A DNA stretch of 64,000 nt from Thiomicrorhabdus sp041583835 (GCF_041583835.1 NZ_JBFHFC010000011.1:3409-67408); one strand, 5' to 3'. Counted from the first letter of the stretch, positions 34,075 through 43,408 are shown. A program made the numbers and translations. The notes: generated by a model not told the origin, from the sequence alone.

Positions 34075-34112
34075 AACAGGCCCGGTCGGAATGTTTCGAA
34101 CCGGGCCTGTTT
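34075..34112. terminator. Terminator between rdgB and the beta-CASP nuclease
   Basis: A 12-base stem, AACAGGCCCGGT (34075-34086) and ACCGGGCCTGTT (34100-34111), followed by T on the plus strand. It separates convergent genes. Confidence 0.85.
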
Positions 34113-34130
34113 GGTTTTACGTGATGTTAT

Positions 34131-35528
34131 TTAAATCCAGACCTCTTCGGCATATTCGACGATATGCACGGTTTTATCCAGTTTTTCCTCAATGACCTGT
34201 TTGAAGATTTCTTGTTTGTCGCGTTCGCCGTGAATTAAAAATACCTTGCCGAGTTGTTTAAACTCCTGCATCCACTGAATCAGTTCGTTTTGATCGGCAT
34301 GGGCGGAGAAACCGTTGATCATATGAATTTTGGCGCGTACTTTGATTTTTTCTCGGTAGATGCGAATCTCGTCGGCACCGTCAACCAGTATTCGACCAAG
34401 CGTTCCTTCGGCCTGATAACCGACAAACAAGACGCTGTTACGTTGGTTCCAGAGGCGGTGTTTGAAGTGATGTAATATGCGTCCGCCGCTGCACATGCCG
34501 CTTCCAGCGATGATGATACAGCCACTTTCTTCATCGTTGATGCGGATGGAATCTTCGCCTTTCAGGGTGTACTCGAGATAAGGAAAATCGAATACCGAAC
34601 CGTCGCGATTGAATAGCTCATTTGCCGACTGGTTAAGGTCGTTGCGGTAGCGATTATAGATCTCGGTGGCGCGGATCGCCATCGGCGAATCGACATACAC
34701 TTTGCACGGCGGCAGTTCTTTGTCGTAATACATCTGTTTCAGCAGTACCAGGATCTCTTGAGTACGTTCGATCGCAAACGACGGAATCATCACGTTCCCT
34801 TGATTGGTCAAGGTTTCTGTAATCGCTTGTTTGAACTCTTCAATGCTGGATTCCAGCGAGCGATGGTTGCGATCGCCGTAGGTCGATTCGATGTAAAGTG
34901 CGTCGGCGTGTTCGACCGGTGACGGTGACGGCATTACCATATCGTTACGGTTTCCCAGGTCGCCGCTGAAAACGACGGTCTTACTTTCGCCGTTTTCTTT
35001 GAAATCGATTTGAATGGTAGAGGAGCCGAGAATATGACCGGCGTTGCGGAACGTGACCTGTACCTCGTTAGTAACGTTGATCGGTTTATCGTAATCCGCG
35101 TACTGGATATTTAGGTCGAACACGTCACGTACGTCTTCGATGGTGTAGAGCGGTTCTTTGACCTGGTCTTCTTCACCGCGGCGCAGCGCTTTTTTCAGTT
35201 CGGTTTTATGATCTTCTTCGGCGATCTTGGCGCTGTCGAGCAGAACCACTTCAGCTAGCTCCATCGTCGAACGCAGAGTGATGATGCGGCCGTCGAAGCC
35301 TTCTTTTACCAACTTCGGTATGCGTCCGACGTGATCGAGGTGCGCATGGGTAATCAGCAATACATCCACTTCTTTCGGGTCAAATCCAAATTCCTCGGAA
35401 GAACGTTTTTCGACACGGCCTTGAAACATACCGCAGTCGACAAGGATTTTGGGTCCGTGCTTTAGTTGTAGAAAATGGCAGGAGCCGGTGACGGTTTCCG
35501 CCGCGCCAAAAGATTGAATTGGAGTCAT
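34131..35528 (-). CDS. MBL-fold beta-CASP RNA-processing nuclease
   Basis: A 465-residue metallo-beta-lactamase/beta-CASP protein. The zinc motif HAHLDHVGR lies near residues 61-69, and an upstream segment ILVDCGMFQG is typical. The beta-CASP helical region contains FAIERTQEILVLL near 248. C-terminal motifs include IAGSGMCSGGRILHHFKHR near 340 and NGFSAHADQNEL near 404. These enzymes act as CPSF73-like or RNase J-related exo/endonucleases; the bacterial subgroup is poorly characterised. It is convergent with rdgB. Confidence 0.85.
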   Translation of the reverse strand: MTPIQSFGAAETVTGSCHFLQLKHGPKILVDCGMFQGRVEKRSSEEFGFDPKEVDVLLITHAHLDHVGRIPKLVKEGFDGRIITLRSTMELAEVVLLDSAKIAEEDHKTELKKALRRGEEDQVKEPLYTIEDVRDVFDLNIQYADYDKPINVTNEVQVTFRNAGHILGSSTIQIDFKENGESKTVVFSGDLGNRNDMVMPSPSPVEHADALYIESTYGDRNHRSLESSIEEFKQAITETLTNQGNVMIPSFAIERTQEILVLLKQMYYDKELPPCKVYVDSPMAIRATEIYNRYRNDLNQSANELFNRDGSVFDFPYLEYTLKGEDSIRINDEESGCIIIAGSGMCSGGRILHHFKHRLWNQRNSVLFVGYQAEGTLGRILVDGADEIRIYREKIKVRAKIHMINGFSAHADQNELIQWMQEFKQLGKVFLIHGERDKQEIFKQVIEEKLDKTVHIVEYAEEVWI

Positions 35529-35684
35529 GAAACTGTTCCTGAAGTAAATTGAAACGCCGCGCCACTATAACATCGATTGATTGTTTATGACTTGAGCAAA
35601 ATCAACAGGCCTGTCGGTTCTGTCGTCGCACTGATTTTTTCGTGATGAGTGCTATGAGCGGCGTCTTTAGAGTTTTGGTTGTAA

Positions 35685-36071
35685 TTATTGATAATCCAGC
35701 GTGACGTTAACCCCTTTGTTGGATATCAGGTAATCGCGCCCCATGCCGCTGTTAGCCATGGTGCCTTTGATGTTGTGTTGTCCTCGAACGACACGGCCGA
35801 CAGGGATGACCTGGCCGTCCTTAACGCACTGGGAAGAGGATAAATCGTATTCATAACGTAAACGTTGCTTGTTTAAAAATGCGTTGGCTTCCAGGATGCA
35901 CCCCTTGGCTTGACCTTGGGTAACCCGCATGGAGACTTTTTGCGGTTTGTCGCCTTGAACGGCGTTTAAAAGTATGGCTCTGGTTGGCGGTTCGCCGGCG
36001 TACGCGGGTAGGATTAAGGTGAGTAATGTCAGGTTGATAACGCTTAAAATCCAATTTTTCAGATTCATCAT
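35685..36071 (-). CDS. Secreted hypothetical protein
   Basis: A 128-residue protein with a signal peptide (MMNLKNWILSVINLTLLTLI, cut near AYA-GE). Two cysteines remain in the mature part (QAKGCILEA near residue 63 and SSSQCVKDG near residue 87), which may form a disulfide. The rest has short beta-strand patterns such as KVSMRVTQG and NVTLDYQ at the C-terminus. I do not recognise the family. It is preceded on its strand by a 280-base spacer and ends with little before the beta-CASP gene, so it may be monocistronic. Confidence 0.6.
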   Translation of the reverse strand: MMNLKNWILSVINLTLLTLILPAYAGEPPTRAILLNAVQGDKPQKVSMRVTQGQAKGCILEANAFLNKQRLRYEYDLSSSQCVKDGQVIPVGRVVRGQHNIKGTMANSGMGRDYLISNKGVNVTLDYQ

Positions 36072-36351
36072 GAAGTCCTCCGGCGGATATTTGATGACTG
36101 TTAAAGCGGTTAAGCTTATTTAATGAATCGCTAAGTAGACGTGAAAAGTAGTAAAAATTATCGTCCATATAGTGATAATTAAGTATCTCCTAATGTTTAA
36201 TTCAATTTCAATGAAAACAACCATTTAATTTCTACTGTTAAGCATAAAAACAAATGATAACCCTAGCAAAATAGCCGATATTGAAGAGGTGAAAGGGAGT
36301 AGAATAATCGGCAAATACAGACGTGTTGATTTTATTGTTTGAGAGTTTTTT

Positions 36352-37500
36352 GTGAATTTTACCCAACCGATTCCTTTGAGTTTATATGTGCACTATCCGT
36401 GGTGCGTACAGAAATGCCCATATTGTGATTTCAATTCTCACACTCTGAAACAAAATGCCGACGAAGCCGCATACATAGAAACTATGTTGAAACAATTGGA
36501 GCAGACGTTGCCGCTTATCTGGGGACGCCCTATCAAATCGATCTTTTTTGGCGGCGGCACCCCGAGTTTGATTTCCGAAGCCGGACTGAACCGTTTTATG
36601 TCGCAAGCGCGCGCTTTGTTGGGATTCGGGCCGGAAATCGAAATTACCTTGGAAGCCAATCCGGGGACGGTTGATTTCGGTAAATTCGACGGTTTCCGTC
36701 AGGCCGGAATCAACCGGCTTTCCATGGGTATCCAAAGTTTTGCCGACGACAAGCTGCAAGCTTTGGGACGTATCCACAGTTCGCAAGAGGCGCACAAAGC
36801 CATCGAAGCCGCGCGTAAGGCGGGGTTTGAAAACTTCAATCTGGATTTGATGTTCGCTTTGCCGAACCAGTCTTTGGAACAGGCGATCGCGGATGTTGAA
36901 ACCGCCATCGAATTTGAACCGCCGCATCTTTCCCACTATCAATTGACCCTTGAACCGAACACGCCGTTTTACAAGCAGCCACCAGTGTTGCCGGACGAAG
37001 ATCTGGCGTGGGAAATGCAGCAGGCCTGCCAGCAGCGTTTGGCCGAAGCCGGTTATCGGCATTACGAAGTTTCCGCTTATGCCCAGCCTAATCGCGCTTG
37101 TCGTCATAATTTGAACTACTGGGAATTTGGTGACTACATCGGTTTGGGTGCGGGCGCACACGGTAAAATCACTTCGCCGCCGGAAGGCAAGATTTGGCGG
37201 ACTCAGATGCCGGCATCGCCCGGAGGTTATGTCGAAGAGATGATGCGTCCGAATCCGGGACGGATCACGTTGGTCGGCGAGATGGATGCCGTATTCGAAT
37301 TCATGTTAAATGCATTGCGTTTGCAGGACGGTTTTGATTTGCAGTTGTTCAATCTCCGAACCGGGTTGCCGTTAAGTTTGATTCAGTCGCAATTGGATGA
37401 GATGGAATCAAAGCGTTGGGCGCAGATCGAAAATAACCATTTGCGTTTGACCGCTTTGGGTCAACAATATTTGAATGATGTGGTAGGGTTGTTTTTATGA
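36352..37500 (+). CDS. hemW: Radical SAM family heme chaperone
   Basis: A 382-residue radical-SAM protein. The cluster motif CVQKCPYC (residues 17-24) gives CxxxCxxC, followed by an extra cysteine-free stretch. GGGTPSLIS near 64-72 and EANPGTVD near 101-108 are SAM-binding elements, and the C-terminal HemW domain includes GLGAGAHGK near residue 264. HemW carries heme to target enzymes and was formerly misnamed an oxygen-independent CPO. It lacks the extra cysteine loop of true HemN. The start is GTG at 36352. Its stop overlaps the AsmA-like gene by 4 bases. Confidence 0.92.
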   Translation: MNFTQPIPLSLYVHYPWCVQKCPYCDFNSHTLKQNADEAAYIETMLKQLEQTLPLIWGRPIKSIFFGGGTPSLISEAGLNRFMSQARALLGFGPEIEITLEANPGTVDFGKFDGFRQAGINRLSMGIQSFADDKLQALGRIHSSQEAHKAIEAARKAGFENFNLDLMFALPNQSLEQAIADVETAIEFEPPHLSHYQLTLEPNTPFYKQPPVLPDEDLAWEMQQACQQRLAEAGYRHYEVSAYAQPNRACRHNLNYWEFGDYIGLGAGAHGKITSPPEGKIWRTQMPASPGGYVEEMMRPNPGRITLVGEMDAVFEFMLNALRLQDGFDLQLFNLRTGLPLSLIQSQLDEMESKRWAQIENNHLRLTALGQQYLNDVVGLFL

Positions 37501-39872
37501 ATTCACACGAAGATACAAATCCGGTTTCTGCTGAAAGTACGGCAGATAACCAGGCGCCTATGAAAGCGTCGCATTCCGCCAAGCTGTTCAAGTGGTCCAA
37601 TCGCTTGATTATGATCGGAGCGATCATTCCGATTTTATTGTTTTTGGGTTTTGCCGCAGCCATCAGTTTAATCGACTTCAATCAGTATAAGCCGCAAATC
37701 GAGCAGGAAGTGGCGCAGCGTAGCGGACATGAACTGAAGATCGAAGGTGCGATTGAGGTTTCGATGTTTCCGTTCACGTTTACTTTGGGAGAGGTCTCGC
37801 TAAAGAACGAAGAGAAGTTTGCCGACAAGTTCGCTCAACCGAATCTAATGTCGATCAAGAAAGTACGGGTTGAAGTATCGTTGTGGGATTTGTTTATTTT
37901 CAAGCGCTTGTCCGTGATCGGTTTGGAGTTGATTGAGCCGAGTGTCGTGTTGCTGATCGATAAAGACGGCAACAATTGGCACAGATTGGCACAGCTGACC
38001 GCCCCTAATAGTCGAATGGCCGATGACACGTTTGAACGGCGTTTTGCCAATGCGACTTTGGAGGATTTACCAAAACTGTTTCGTGTCGCGCAATCGGTAG
38101 AGGGTTCCGCACAGGAATCTGAAATCGGTACGGCACAGAAACAAGCCTTGCCGGCTGCAGAAGATTTGCCGGACGTAACATCTTCCATTCAATCCGCAAA
38201 GGCGGATTCCTCAAATGCCGTGGCGGAAGTGGACACAGCCATCGAGCCAGTCGAAGAAGAGGCATTTGGTTGGCATTTTCAAAGTGTGGTCGTTAAAAAA
38301 GGCCATTTTGAGGTGCAGGATGCCGTATCCAATCATCAGGCAGTGATTTCCGGGTTGAACCTGTTGGCGTTCGATGTCACGTTAGGGCGGCCGTTTCAGG
38401 TTCGTACCGATTTTGCTTATCACAATACGTTGAGAAAACGTCATTACGAATTTGATTTGACCGCATTTATGGATATTAACAAGGACTTTTCGCGCTGGCA
38501 GGTGACGGATTGGCAGGGCGTGTTTAAGCTGAGTCTGCCGGAAGAGTATAAAGTACCGGAAATGCGTTTGGTCACCAAGGGTGAGATGTTCGGTTTGAAT
38601 TTGGTCGATAATCAGATTCAGGTCAGTCGGGTGCAGTTGGATGCGTTGGGTTCAAGAATTACGACTTCGTTTTCCGGGCAGTATGGTGGACAGGCGAACT
38701 TGTACGGGACCATGACCGTAAATGGTTTTAATGTTCAGAGTTGGGGGCGGCATTTGGGTGTCAGGATGCCCGAATTCGTTAACCCTAAGGCCTTAACTGA
38801 AATTAAGGGGCAGGTTGATTGGGAGTTGTCGGAGGACAAGCTTGATTTAAACAATGTTGCTTTAACTTGGGACAATTCGACTTTGAAAGGACGACTATGG
38901 CGTAAAGCGACGCCTAAAGTCGAGTACGCTTACGATTTCAGTATCGATCAATTAAACCTCGACGATTATCGTGCCTACTCGATGTTGGCCGAAAAGCAAA
39001 CTAAGGTGCCGAATACTGAAAAAGCGAAAACGGCGGATACAAGGCCTTCGAAAGAGATTGCGAGCAGCAATACGCAAAGAGAAACGTATCTGCCGCTAGC
39101 GGTGCCGATTTCCACATTGAGAGAACTCAATGCAAACGGCAAGCTGGTCATTGGAGACTTGGTGGCTTCCGGCGTCAAGGTGCAAAACTTGACGGTGGAA
39201 TTACAGGCTCAAAAAGGCAAATTGAAACTGGCGCCGTTTGATGCGGAACTGTATCAAGGGCAATTGAGTTCGAAAATAGAGATGGATGTTAACGGCACGA
39301 CGCCGGCATTCCGCTGGCAAGGTCAATTGCAGCAAGTGGAGATGGGGATGTTGTTGCAAGACGGCTGGCAGACCAAGCCTTTAGACGGTCGTATGAGTTC
39401 CCGGTTTAATTTGTCGACTTTGGGAAGCAATCCGCAAGCACTTACTCAGAATATGAACGGTGATCTGAATATGTCTTTGGATAAAGGGCATTTTTACGGC
39501 GTTGATCTTGATAAGTTGTTGTCGGGTAAAACCGTCACTGCCGACGATAAGATGGCTTATAACGACATCCTACTCAAGGGCTCCGTTAAACAAGGGATTT
39601 ATAAAGCGAAAACGTTAAGCGTGACGGCTCCGCGTTTTAAAGGAAACGGTGCCGGTATTCTGGATTTGAATAAGGCGACGATCGATTCGAATCTGAAAGT
39701 GCTGGTGACGAATCCGCCGAAAGCTTTAGCGCATTTGAAAGGCATGAAAGTGCCGTTGCGTTATAAAGGCCCTTTGGAGCAGGCGCAGTGGAGTGTTAAT
39801 TTGCAAAGCCTGCTTAACGATCCGGCAAATCAGCAGAAGCTGGTGAATCAGCTGAAGGCTTTGCTGCAGTAG
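37497..39872 (+). CDS. AsmA-family protein
   Basis: A 791-residue protein. A cytosolic N-terminal tail (about 35 residues) precedes one membrane segment (MIGAIIPILLFLGFAAAISL, near residues 38-57). Next is an AsmA N-terminal chorein-like domain (DFNQYKPQIEQEV, KIEGAIEVSMFPFTFTLGEV). A repetitive beta-rich region follows, with the AsmA C-terminal repeats near 590-740 (FNLSTLGSNPQAL, LNMSLDKGHFYGVDLDKLL). Such proteins are anchored in the inner membrane and are thought to form a groove that carries phospholipid towards the outer membrane. A low-complexity Ala/Glu-rich segment (about 200-255) is unusual. Confidence 0.85.
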   Translation: MNSHEDTNPVSAESTADNQAPMKASHSAKLFKWSNRLIMIGAIIPILLFLGFAAAISLIDFNQYKPQIEQEVAQRSGHELKIEGAIEVSMFPFTFTLGEVSLKNEEKFADKFAQPNLMSIKKVRVEVSLWDLFIFKRLSVIGLELIEPSVVLLIDKDGNNWHRLAQLTAPNSRMADDTFERRFANATLEDLPKLFRVAQSVEGSAQESEIGTAQKQALPAAEDLPDVTSSIQSAKADSSNAVAEVDTAIEPVEEEAFGWHFQSVVVKKGHFEVQDAVSNHQAVISGLNLLAFDVTLGRPFQVRTDFAYHNTLRKRHYEFDLTAFMDINKDFSRWQVTDWQGVFKLSLPEEYKVPEMRLVTKGEMFGLNLVDNQIQVSRVQLDALGSRITTSFSGQYGGQANLYGTMTVNGFNVQSWGRHLGVRMPEFVNPKALTEIKGQVDWELSEDKLDLNNVALTWDNSTLKGRLWRKATPKVEYAYDFSIDQLNLDDYRAYSMLAEKQTKVPNTEKAKTADTRPSKEIASSNTQRETYLPLAVPISTLRELNANGKLVIGDLVASGVKVQNLTVELQAQKGKLKLAPFDAELYQGQLSSKIEMDVNGTTPAFRWQGQLQQVEMGMLLQDGWQTKPLDGRMSSRFNLSTLGSNPQALTQNMNGDLNMSLDKGHFYGVDLDKLLSGKTVTADDKMAYNDILLKGSVKQGIYKAKTLSVTAPRFKGNGAGILDLNKATIDSNLKVLVTNPPKALAHLKGMKVPLRYKGPLEQAQWSVNLQSLLNDPANQQKLVNQLKALLQ

Positions 39873-39888
39873 TTAACAAGCGTTTTCG

Positions 39889-39921
39889 GGCGGATTTTCG
39901 GAGTATTCCGAATTTGCCGCC
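39889..39921. terminator. Possible convergent hairpin between the AsmA-like gene and trmB
   Basis: GGCGG (39889-39893) and CCGCC (39917-39921) enclose TTCGGA/TCCGAA, forming an interrupted stem about 16 bases after the AsmA-like stop. No strong T tract follows, so termination strength is doubtful. Confidence 0.35.
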
Positions 39922-39957
39922 GGAAGAACAGGATCGATATGTAAAAGGAGCGCTTGA

Positions 39958-40680
39958 TTAAGCGCTGACTTTCTCGAAAATCAAATCCCAAACGCCGTGT
40001 CCCAGGTTATGGCCGCGTTGTTCGAATTTAGTCAGCGGGCGGTAGTCTGGGCGCGGCGTGTATTCGCCTTCAGCCTGAGTATTACGGAAGTCTTCCGCCG
40101 CGCTCATCACTTCCATCATGTGTTCTGCATAATCTTCCCAGTCCGTTGCCATATGGAAATGTCCACCCGGTTTTAGGTGGCCTGCAATAGTTTTGACGAA
40201 TTGCGGTTGGATGATACGACGTTTATTGTGGCGTTTCTTATGCCATGGATCGGGGAAGAACAGGTAGACTGCCGCCAAACTTGCTTTTGGAATGCATTTT
40301 TCCAAGACCTCGATCGCATCGTGATTGAAAACGCGGATATTGGTCAGGCCTTTCTCTTCGACCAGTTTCAGTAAAGCGCCGACACCCGGTCTATGCACTT
40401 CGATACCGATGTAGTTTTGCTGAGGGTTGGCTTCGGCCATTTCCGCCAGGCTTTTACCCATGCCGAAACCGATTTCTACAATCGTCGGCGCTTCACGACC
40501 GAATAGTTCGCTTAAGTCGAGTAATTTATCCGTGACTTCCAATCCGTATTTAGGCCAGTTGTTGTCCATGGCGCGTTGCTGCGATTGCGACATGCGTCCT
40601 TGGCGTAACACGAAACTTTTGATGCGTCGTTGCTCTGGTGTGGTGGATTGGTTTTGAGTATCGTTAGTGGAATCTGTCAT
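39958..40680 (-). CDS. trmB: tRNA (guanine-N7)-methyltransferase
   Basis: A 240-residue SAM-dependent methyltransferase. The SAM motif VEIGFGMGKSLAEMA lies near residues 68-82, with NYIGIEVHRPGVGALL near 89-104. The catalytic/tRNA-binding motif YLFFPDPWHKKRHNKRRII lies near 140-158. It methylates G46 in tRNA. It diverges from mutY, the common gammaproteobacterial arrangement, across a 114-base spacer. Confidence 0.96.
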   Translation of the reverse strand: MTDSTNDTQNQSTTPEQRRIKSFVLRQGRMSQSQQRAMDNNWPKYGLEVTDKLLDLSELFGREAPTIVEIGFGMGKSLAEMAEANPQQNYIGIEVHRPGVGALLKLVEEKGLTNIRVFNHDAIEVLEKCIPKASLAAVYLFFPDPWHKKRHNKRRIIQPQFVKTIAGHLKPGGHFHMATDWEDYAEHMMEVMSAAEDFRNTQAEGEYTPRPDYRPLTKFEQRGHNLGHGVWDLIFEKVSA

Positions 40681-40727
40681 GAGGCTGGGTCTATTTAGTA
40701 TCTAAATAAAAGTGAAAAGTAAAATTT

Positions 40728-40742
40728 CGGTATAGTATACCG
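40728..40742. promoter_or_regulatory. Palindrome with candidate -10 in the trmB/mutY spacer
   Basis: A 7-base inverted repeat, CGGTATA and TATACCG, around one central base contains TATAGT and could serve as a -10 box for mutY, or as an operator. The spacer is divergent. No good -35 is visible. Confidence 0.4.
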
Positions 40743-40752
40743 TATCTTTTAT

Positions 40753-40772
40753 GCCGCAGTAGCGGCTCTTTT
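40753..40772 (+). promoter_or_regulatory. Terminator-like hairpin in the mutY leader
   Basis: Stem GCCGC (40753-40757) and GCGGC (40762-40766) with a 4-base loop is followed by TCTTTTT. It sits between the candidate -10 and the mutY ATG (40795). It could be a weak attenuator or a 5-prime stabilising hairpin. Confidence 0.4.
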
Positions 40773-40794
40773 TGGGATTGAAAACAGTTTTAAG

Positions 40795-41844
40795 ATGCAC
40801 GAATTTTCCGAAAAATTATTAGCCTGGTTCGATATACATGGCCGCCATGATTTACCTTGGCAGCAGGATAAAACCGCTTATCGCGTTTGGGTTTCCGAAA
40901 TCATGCTCCAGCAAACCCAGGTGAAAACGGTCATCCCCTATTACCAACGATTCATGCAATCTTTTCCCGGTTTACGGCAGTTGGCGAATGCCTCTCAGGA
41001 TGAGGTTTTGGCGCATTGGTCCGGGTTGGGTTATTACGCCCGGGGACGCAACCTGCATAAAGCGGCACAGATGATAGAGCAAGAATATGGCGGAGAGTTT
41101 CCGGCCGAGTTCGACGAAATTGTTGCATTGCCCGGCATCGGAAGATCGACGGCCGGTGCCATCTTATCGATCGCGCACAAAAAACGTTATCCGATTTTAG
41201 ACGGAAACGTTAAGCGGGTTTTGAGCCGTTACCTTGCAGTGGAAGGGTGGCCGGGCGAAAAGGCGATTGAAAGCCGTTTGTGGGAGCAGGCTGAATTGTT
41301 CACGCCCGAACAACGTTTTGACGACTATACCCAGGCGATCATGGATTTGGGGGCGACTTTGTGTACCCGTTCCAAGCCCGATTGCGAAGCCTGTCCGCTA
41401 GCGGCCGGGTGTGCCGCCTTGCAGCAGAATCGAGTGACGGACTTCCCTTATTCAAAACCTAAGAAAACCAAGCCGGTTAAGCAGGCCAATTTATTGATGT
41501 TGCTTAATGAGCGTAATCAAATTTGGTTAGAGCAAAGACCGCAAAGCGGGATTTGGGGCGGATTGTGGAGCTTGCCGCAGTACGATTCTATCGATGAGCT
41601 TGAGAGGGCTCTGGGACCGACGTTGCAAAGTCGTGTAGGTTCCAGGCAGAGTTTGGTAAAATGGGAATCATTCCGCCACACGTTTAGCCATTATCATTTG
41701 GATATTGAGCCGGTAAAGCTCGAGCAGGTGCAAGAAGTTCCTGCGGATTGGCTTGGTGAGTGGCATAACCTTGAGCAGGCTAACGAATTGGGCCTGCCTG
41801 CCCCGGTGAAGAGTTTGCTGGGACAATTGGAGAGAGAATTATGA
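40795..41844 (+). CDS. mutY: Adenine DNA glycosylase
   Basis: A 349-residue DNA repair enzyme. The catalytic Glu is in SEIMLQQTQV near residue 37. The helix-hairpin-helix runs LPGIGRSTAGAIL near 115-127, with the Asp in PILDGNVKRVL near 138. A 4Fe-4S site C-X6-C-X2-C-X5-C (CTRSKPDCEACPLAAGC) lies near 198-214. A C-terminal NUDIX-like domain (LLNERNQIWLEQRP, SGIWGGLWSLPQ) recognises 8-oxoG. It removes adenine mispaired with 8-oxoguanine. The gene overlaps yggX by 4 bases. Confidence 0.97.
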   Translation: MHEFSEKLLAWFDIHGRHDLPWQQDKTAYRVWVSEIMLQQTQVKTVIPYYQRFMQSFPGLRQLANASQDEVLAHWSGLGYYARGRNLHKAAQMIEQEYGGEFPAEFDEIVALPGIGRSTAGAILSIAHKKRYPILDGNVKRVLSRYLAVEGWPGEKAIESRLWEQAELFTPEQRFDDYTQAIMDLGATLCTRSKPDCEACPLAAGCAALQQNRVTDFPYSKPKKTKPVKQANLLMLLNERNQIWLEQRPQSGIWGGLWSLPQYDSIDELERALGPTLQSRVGSRQSLVKWESFRHTFSHYHLDIEPVKLEQVQEVPADWLGEWHNLEQANELGLPAPVKSLLGQLEREL

Positions 41845-42110
41845 CAAGAATGGTCAAGTGCGCAAAAATGGGCGAAGAAATGGAAGGGTTGGATTTCCTT
41901 CCTTTCCCGGGTGAGTTAGGTCAGAAAGTGTTTGATAACATCTCTAAAGAAGCATGGAAACAGTGGTTGGCTCAGCAGACTATTTTGATTAACGAATATC
42001 GTTTATCAAGTTTGGATCCTAAGGCCCGAAGCTTTTTGCAGGAAGAGATGCAGAAGTTTTTGTTTAATGACGAAGACATTGATATGCCGGATGAGTTCAA
42101 AGCGTTGTAA
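41841..42110 (+). CDS. yggX: Fe(2+)-trafficking/oxidative damage protection protein
   Basis: An 89-residue YggX-family protein, beginning MTRMVKCAKMGEEMEGLDF with the conserved Cys7. FPGELGQKVFDNISKEAWKQW near residues 23-43 and the C-terminal LQEEMQKFLFN are family features. It protects iron-sulfur proteins from oxidation. Overlap with mutY, another iron-sulfur protein, is the usual arrangement. Length and order match E. coli YggX (91 residues). Confidence 0.96.
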   Translation: MTRMVKCAKMGEEMEGLDFLPFPGELGQKVFDNISKEAWKQWLAQQTILINEYRLSSLDPKARSFLQEEMQKFLFNDEDIDMPDEFKAL

Positions 42111-42143
42111 CGCATAGAATCAACTGGCTCGGTAAAAGACGAT

Positions 42144-43346
42144 ATGGCCCATTTGGTAGATGTATATGTAGGAAGGCAACCTATCTTTGATAAAGAGATG
42201 AAGTTGTTTGCTTATGAATTGTTATTTCGAGGGAATGACAAGGACAATCAGGCAGTCATTCTTGGCGGAGATCAAGCCTCCGCTCAAGTCATGCTTAATG
42301 CTTTCGGGGATATCGGTCTTAGAGACGTTGTCGGTGAGCAAAAGGCGTTTATCAATTTTACCGAAGGGTTGCTGAATCCGGATTATGAATCCTTTTTCCC
42401 CCGTAAGCATATCGTTATTGAAGTTCTTGAAGACGTCGAGGTGACGCCGCAGTTAATTCACTGTTTGGGCATGCTGCGAGACAAGGGTTTTACCATCGCT
42501 TTAGACGATTACGTGTTTAATCCCGAGCTTAAGGTGCTGGAAGATTTTGCCGATATTATCAAGGTAGATATTTTACAGGTCGGTGCCAAGGATTTAATTG
42601 AACACAGTGCTAAACTCAAAGCCAAAGGCATTAAATTGCTGGCTGAGAAAGTCGAAAACTGCAATCAGTTCGAATACTGTAAAAAACTCGGTTTCGACTA
42701 TTTCCAAGGGTATTTTTTCGCCAAGCCGAAAATCATCGCCGGAAAGCGTCTCCCTACCAATAAACTCGGTGTTTTATCGCTTCTAAAAAATGTCTACGAT
42801 CCTGATGTTGATATGCGCAGGTTGTCGGAGATCATTAGCCAGGATGTCAGTTTAAGCCAGAAGCTGCTTAAATTCGCTTCTGAAACCAACCGTAATGGAT
42901 TTGAGGTGAATTCAATCCATGATGCCGTGATGCGTTTCGGACTGGAAAGGCTGAAGAGTTGGACCAGTATGCTAGTGCTGTCGGGGATGGACGATAAGCC
43001 GGTTGAACTCTTTAAAACCGCTTTAACGCGAGCAAAATTTTGTGAATTGGCCGGAGGCAAGATAAAAGGATTTTCGGTCGATACCTATTTTACCGCCGGG
43101 CTGTTCTCCAGTTTGGATGCGATTATGGACAGCGATATGGAAGAGTTGCTTGAAAGGTTAAGCTTGTCGGCGACGATGCGCGATGCGCTGTTAAACCATG
43201 AGGGTAATTTGGGTTATGCGCTTAAAATAGTTAAAGGTATCGAGCAAGGGTCGACCGAATTCGATGTTCCGGAAGGTCTGTCGGCAATCGAATTGTCTAA
43301 CTTGTATCTTAAGGCGATGCAGTTTTCCGAAGAGGTTTCTTTTTAG
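42144..43346 (+). CDS. EAL-HDOD (YuxH-like) signalling protein
   Basis: A 400-residue protein with a short EAL-type N-terminal domain (about residues 5-200) and a HDOD domain (about 205-390). The EAL signature appears as EVL in VIEVLEDVEVT, and the DDFG motif is changed to DDYV. It therefore probably does not hydrolyse cyclic di-GMP, as in the YuxH subgroup. The HDOD part (LSQKLLKFASETNRNGF, MRFGLERLKSWTSML) lacks clear HD metal residues. It may act as a scaffold or signal reader. It starts 33 bases after yggX and is closed by a terminator shared with hemE. Confidence 0.85.
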   Translation: MAHLVDVYVGRQPIFDKEMKLFAYELLFRGNDKDNQAVILGGDQASAQVMLNAFGDIGLRDVVGEQKAFINFTEGLLNPDYESFFPRKHIVIEVLEDVEVTPQLIHCLGMLRDKGFTIALDDYVFNPELKVLEDFADIIKVDILQVGAKDLIEHSAKLKAKGIKLLAEKVENCNQFEYCKKLGFDYFQGYFFAKPKIIAGKRLPTNKLGVLSLLKNVYDPDVDMRRLSEIISQDVSLSQKLLKFASETNRNGFEVNSIHDAVMRFGLERLKSWTSMLVLSGMDDKPVELFKTALTRAKFCELAGGKIKGFSVDTYFTAGLFSSLDAIMDSDMEELLERLSLSATMRDALLNHEGNLGYALKIVKGIEQGSTEFDVPEGLSAIELSNLYLKAMQFSEEVSF

Positions 43347-43408
43347 CGGTTTGCTCAATGACGGATTGAGGGCGAGTCAGTAACTCTGCCCGTGATTCGA
43401 AAATAAAA

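Noticed and set aside
36382..37161. Antisense frame of about 259 residues in hemW
   Set aside because: The forward gene carries an exact radical-SAM motif; the reverse has no family signal.
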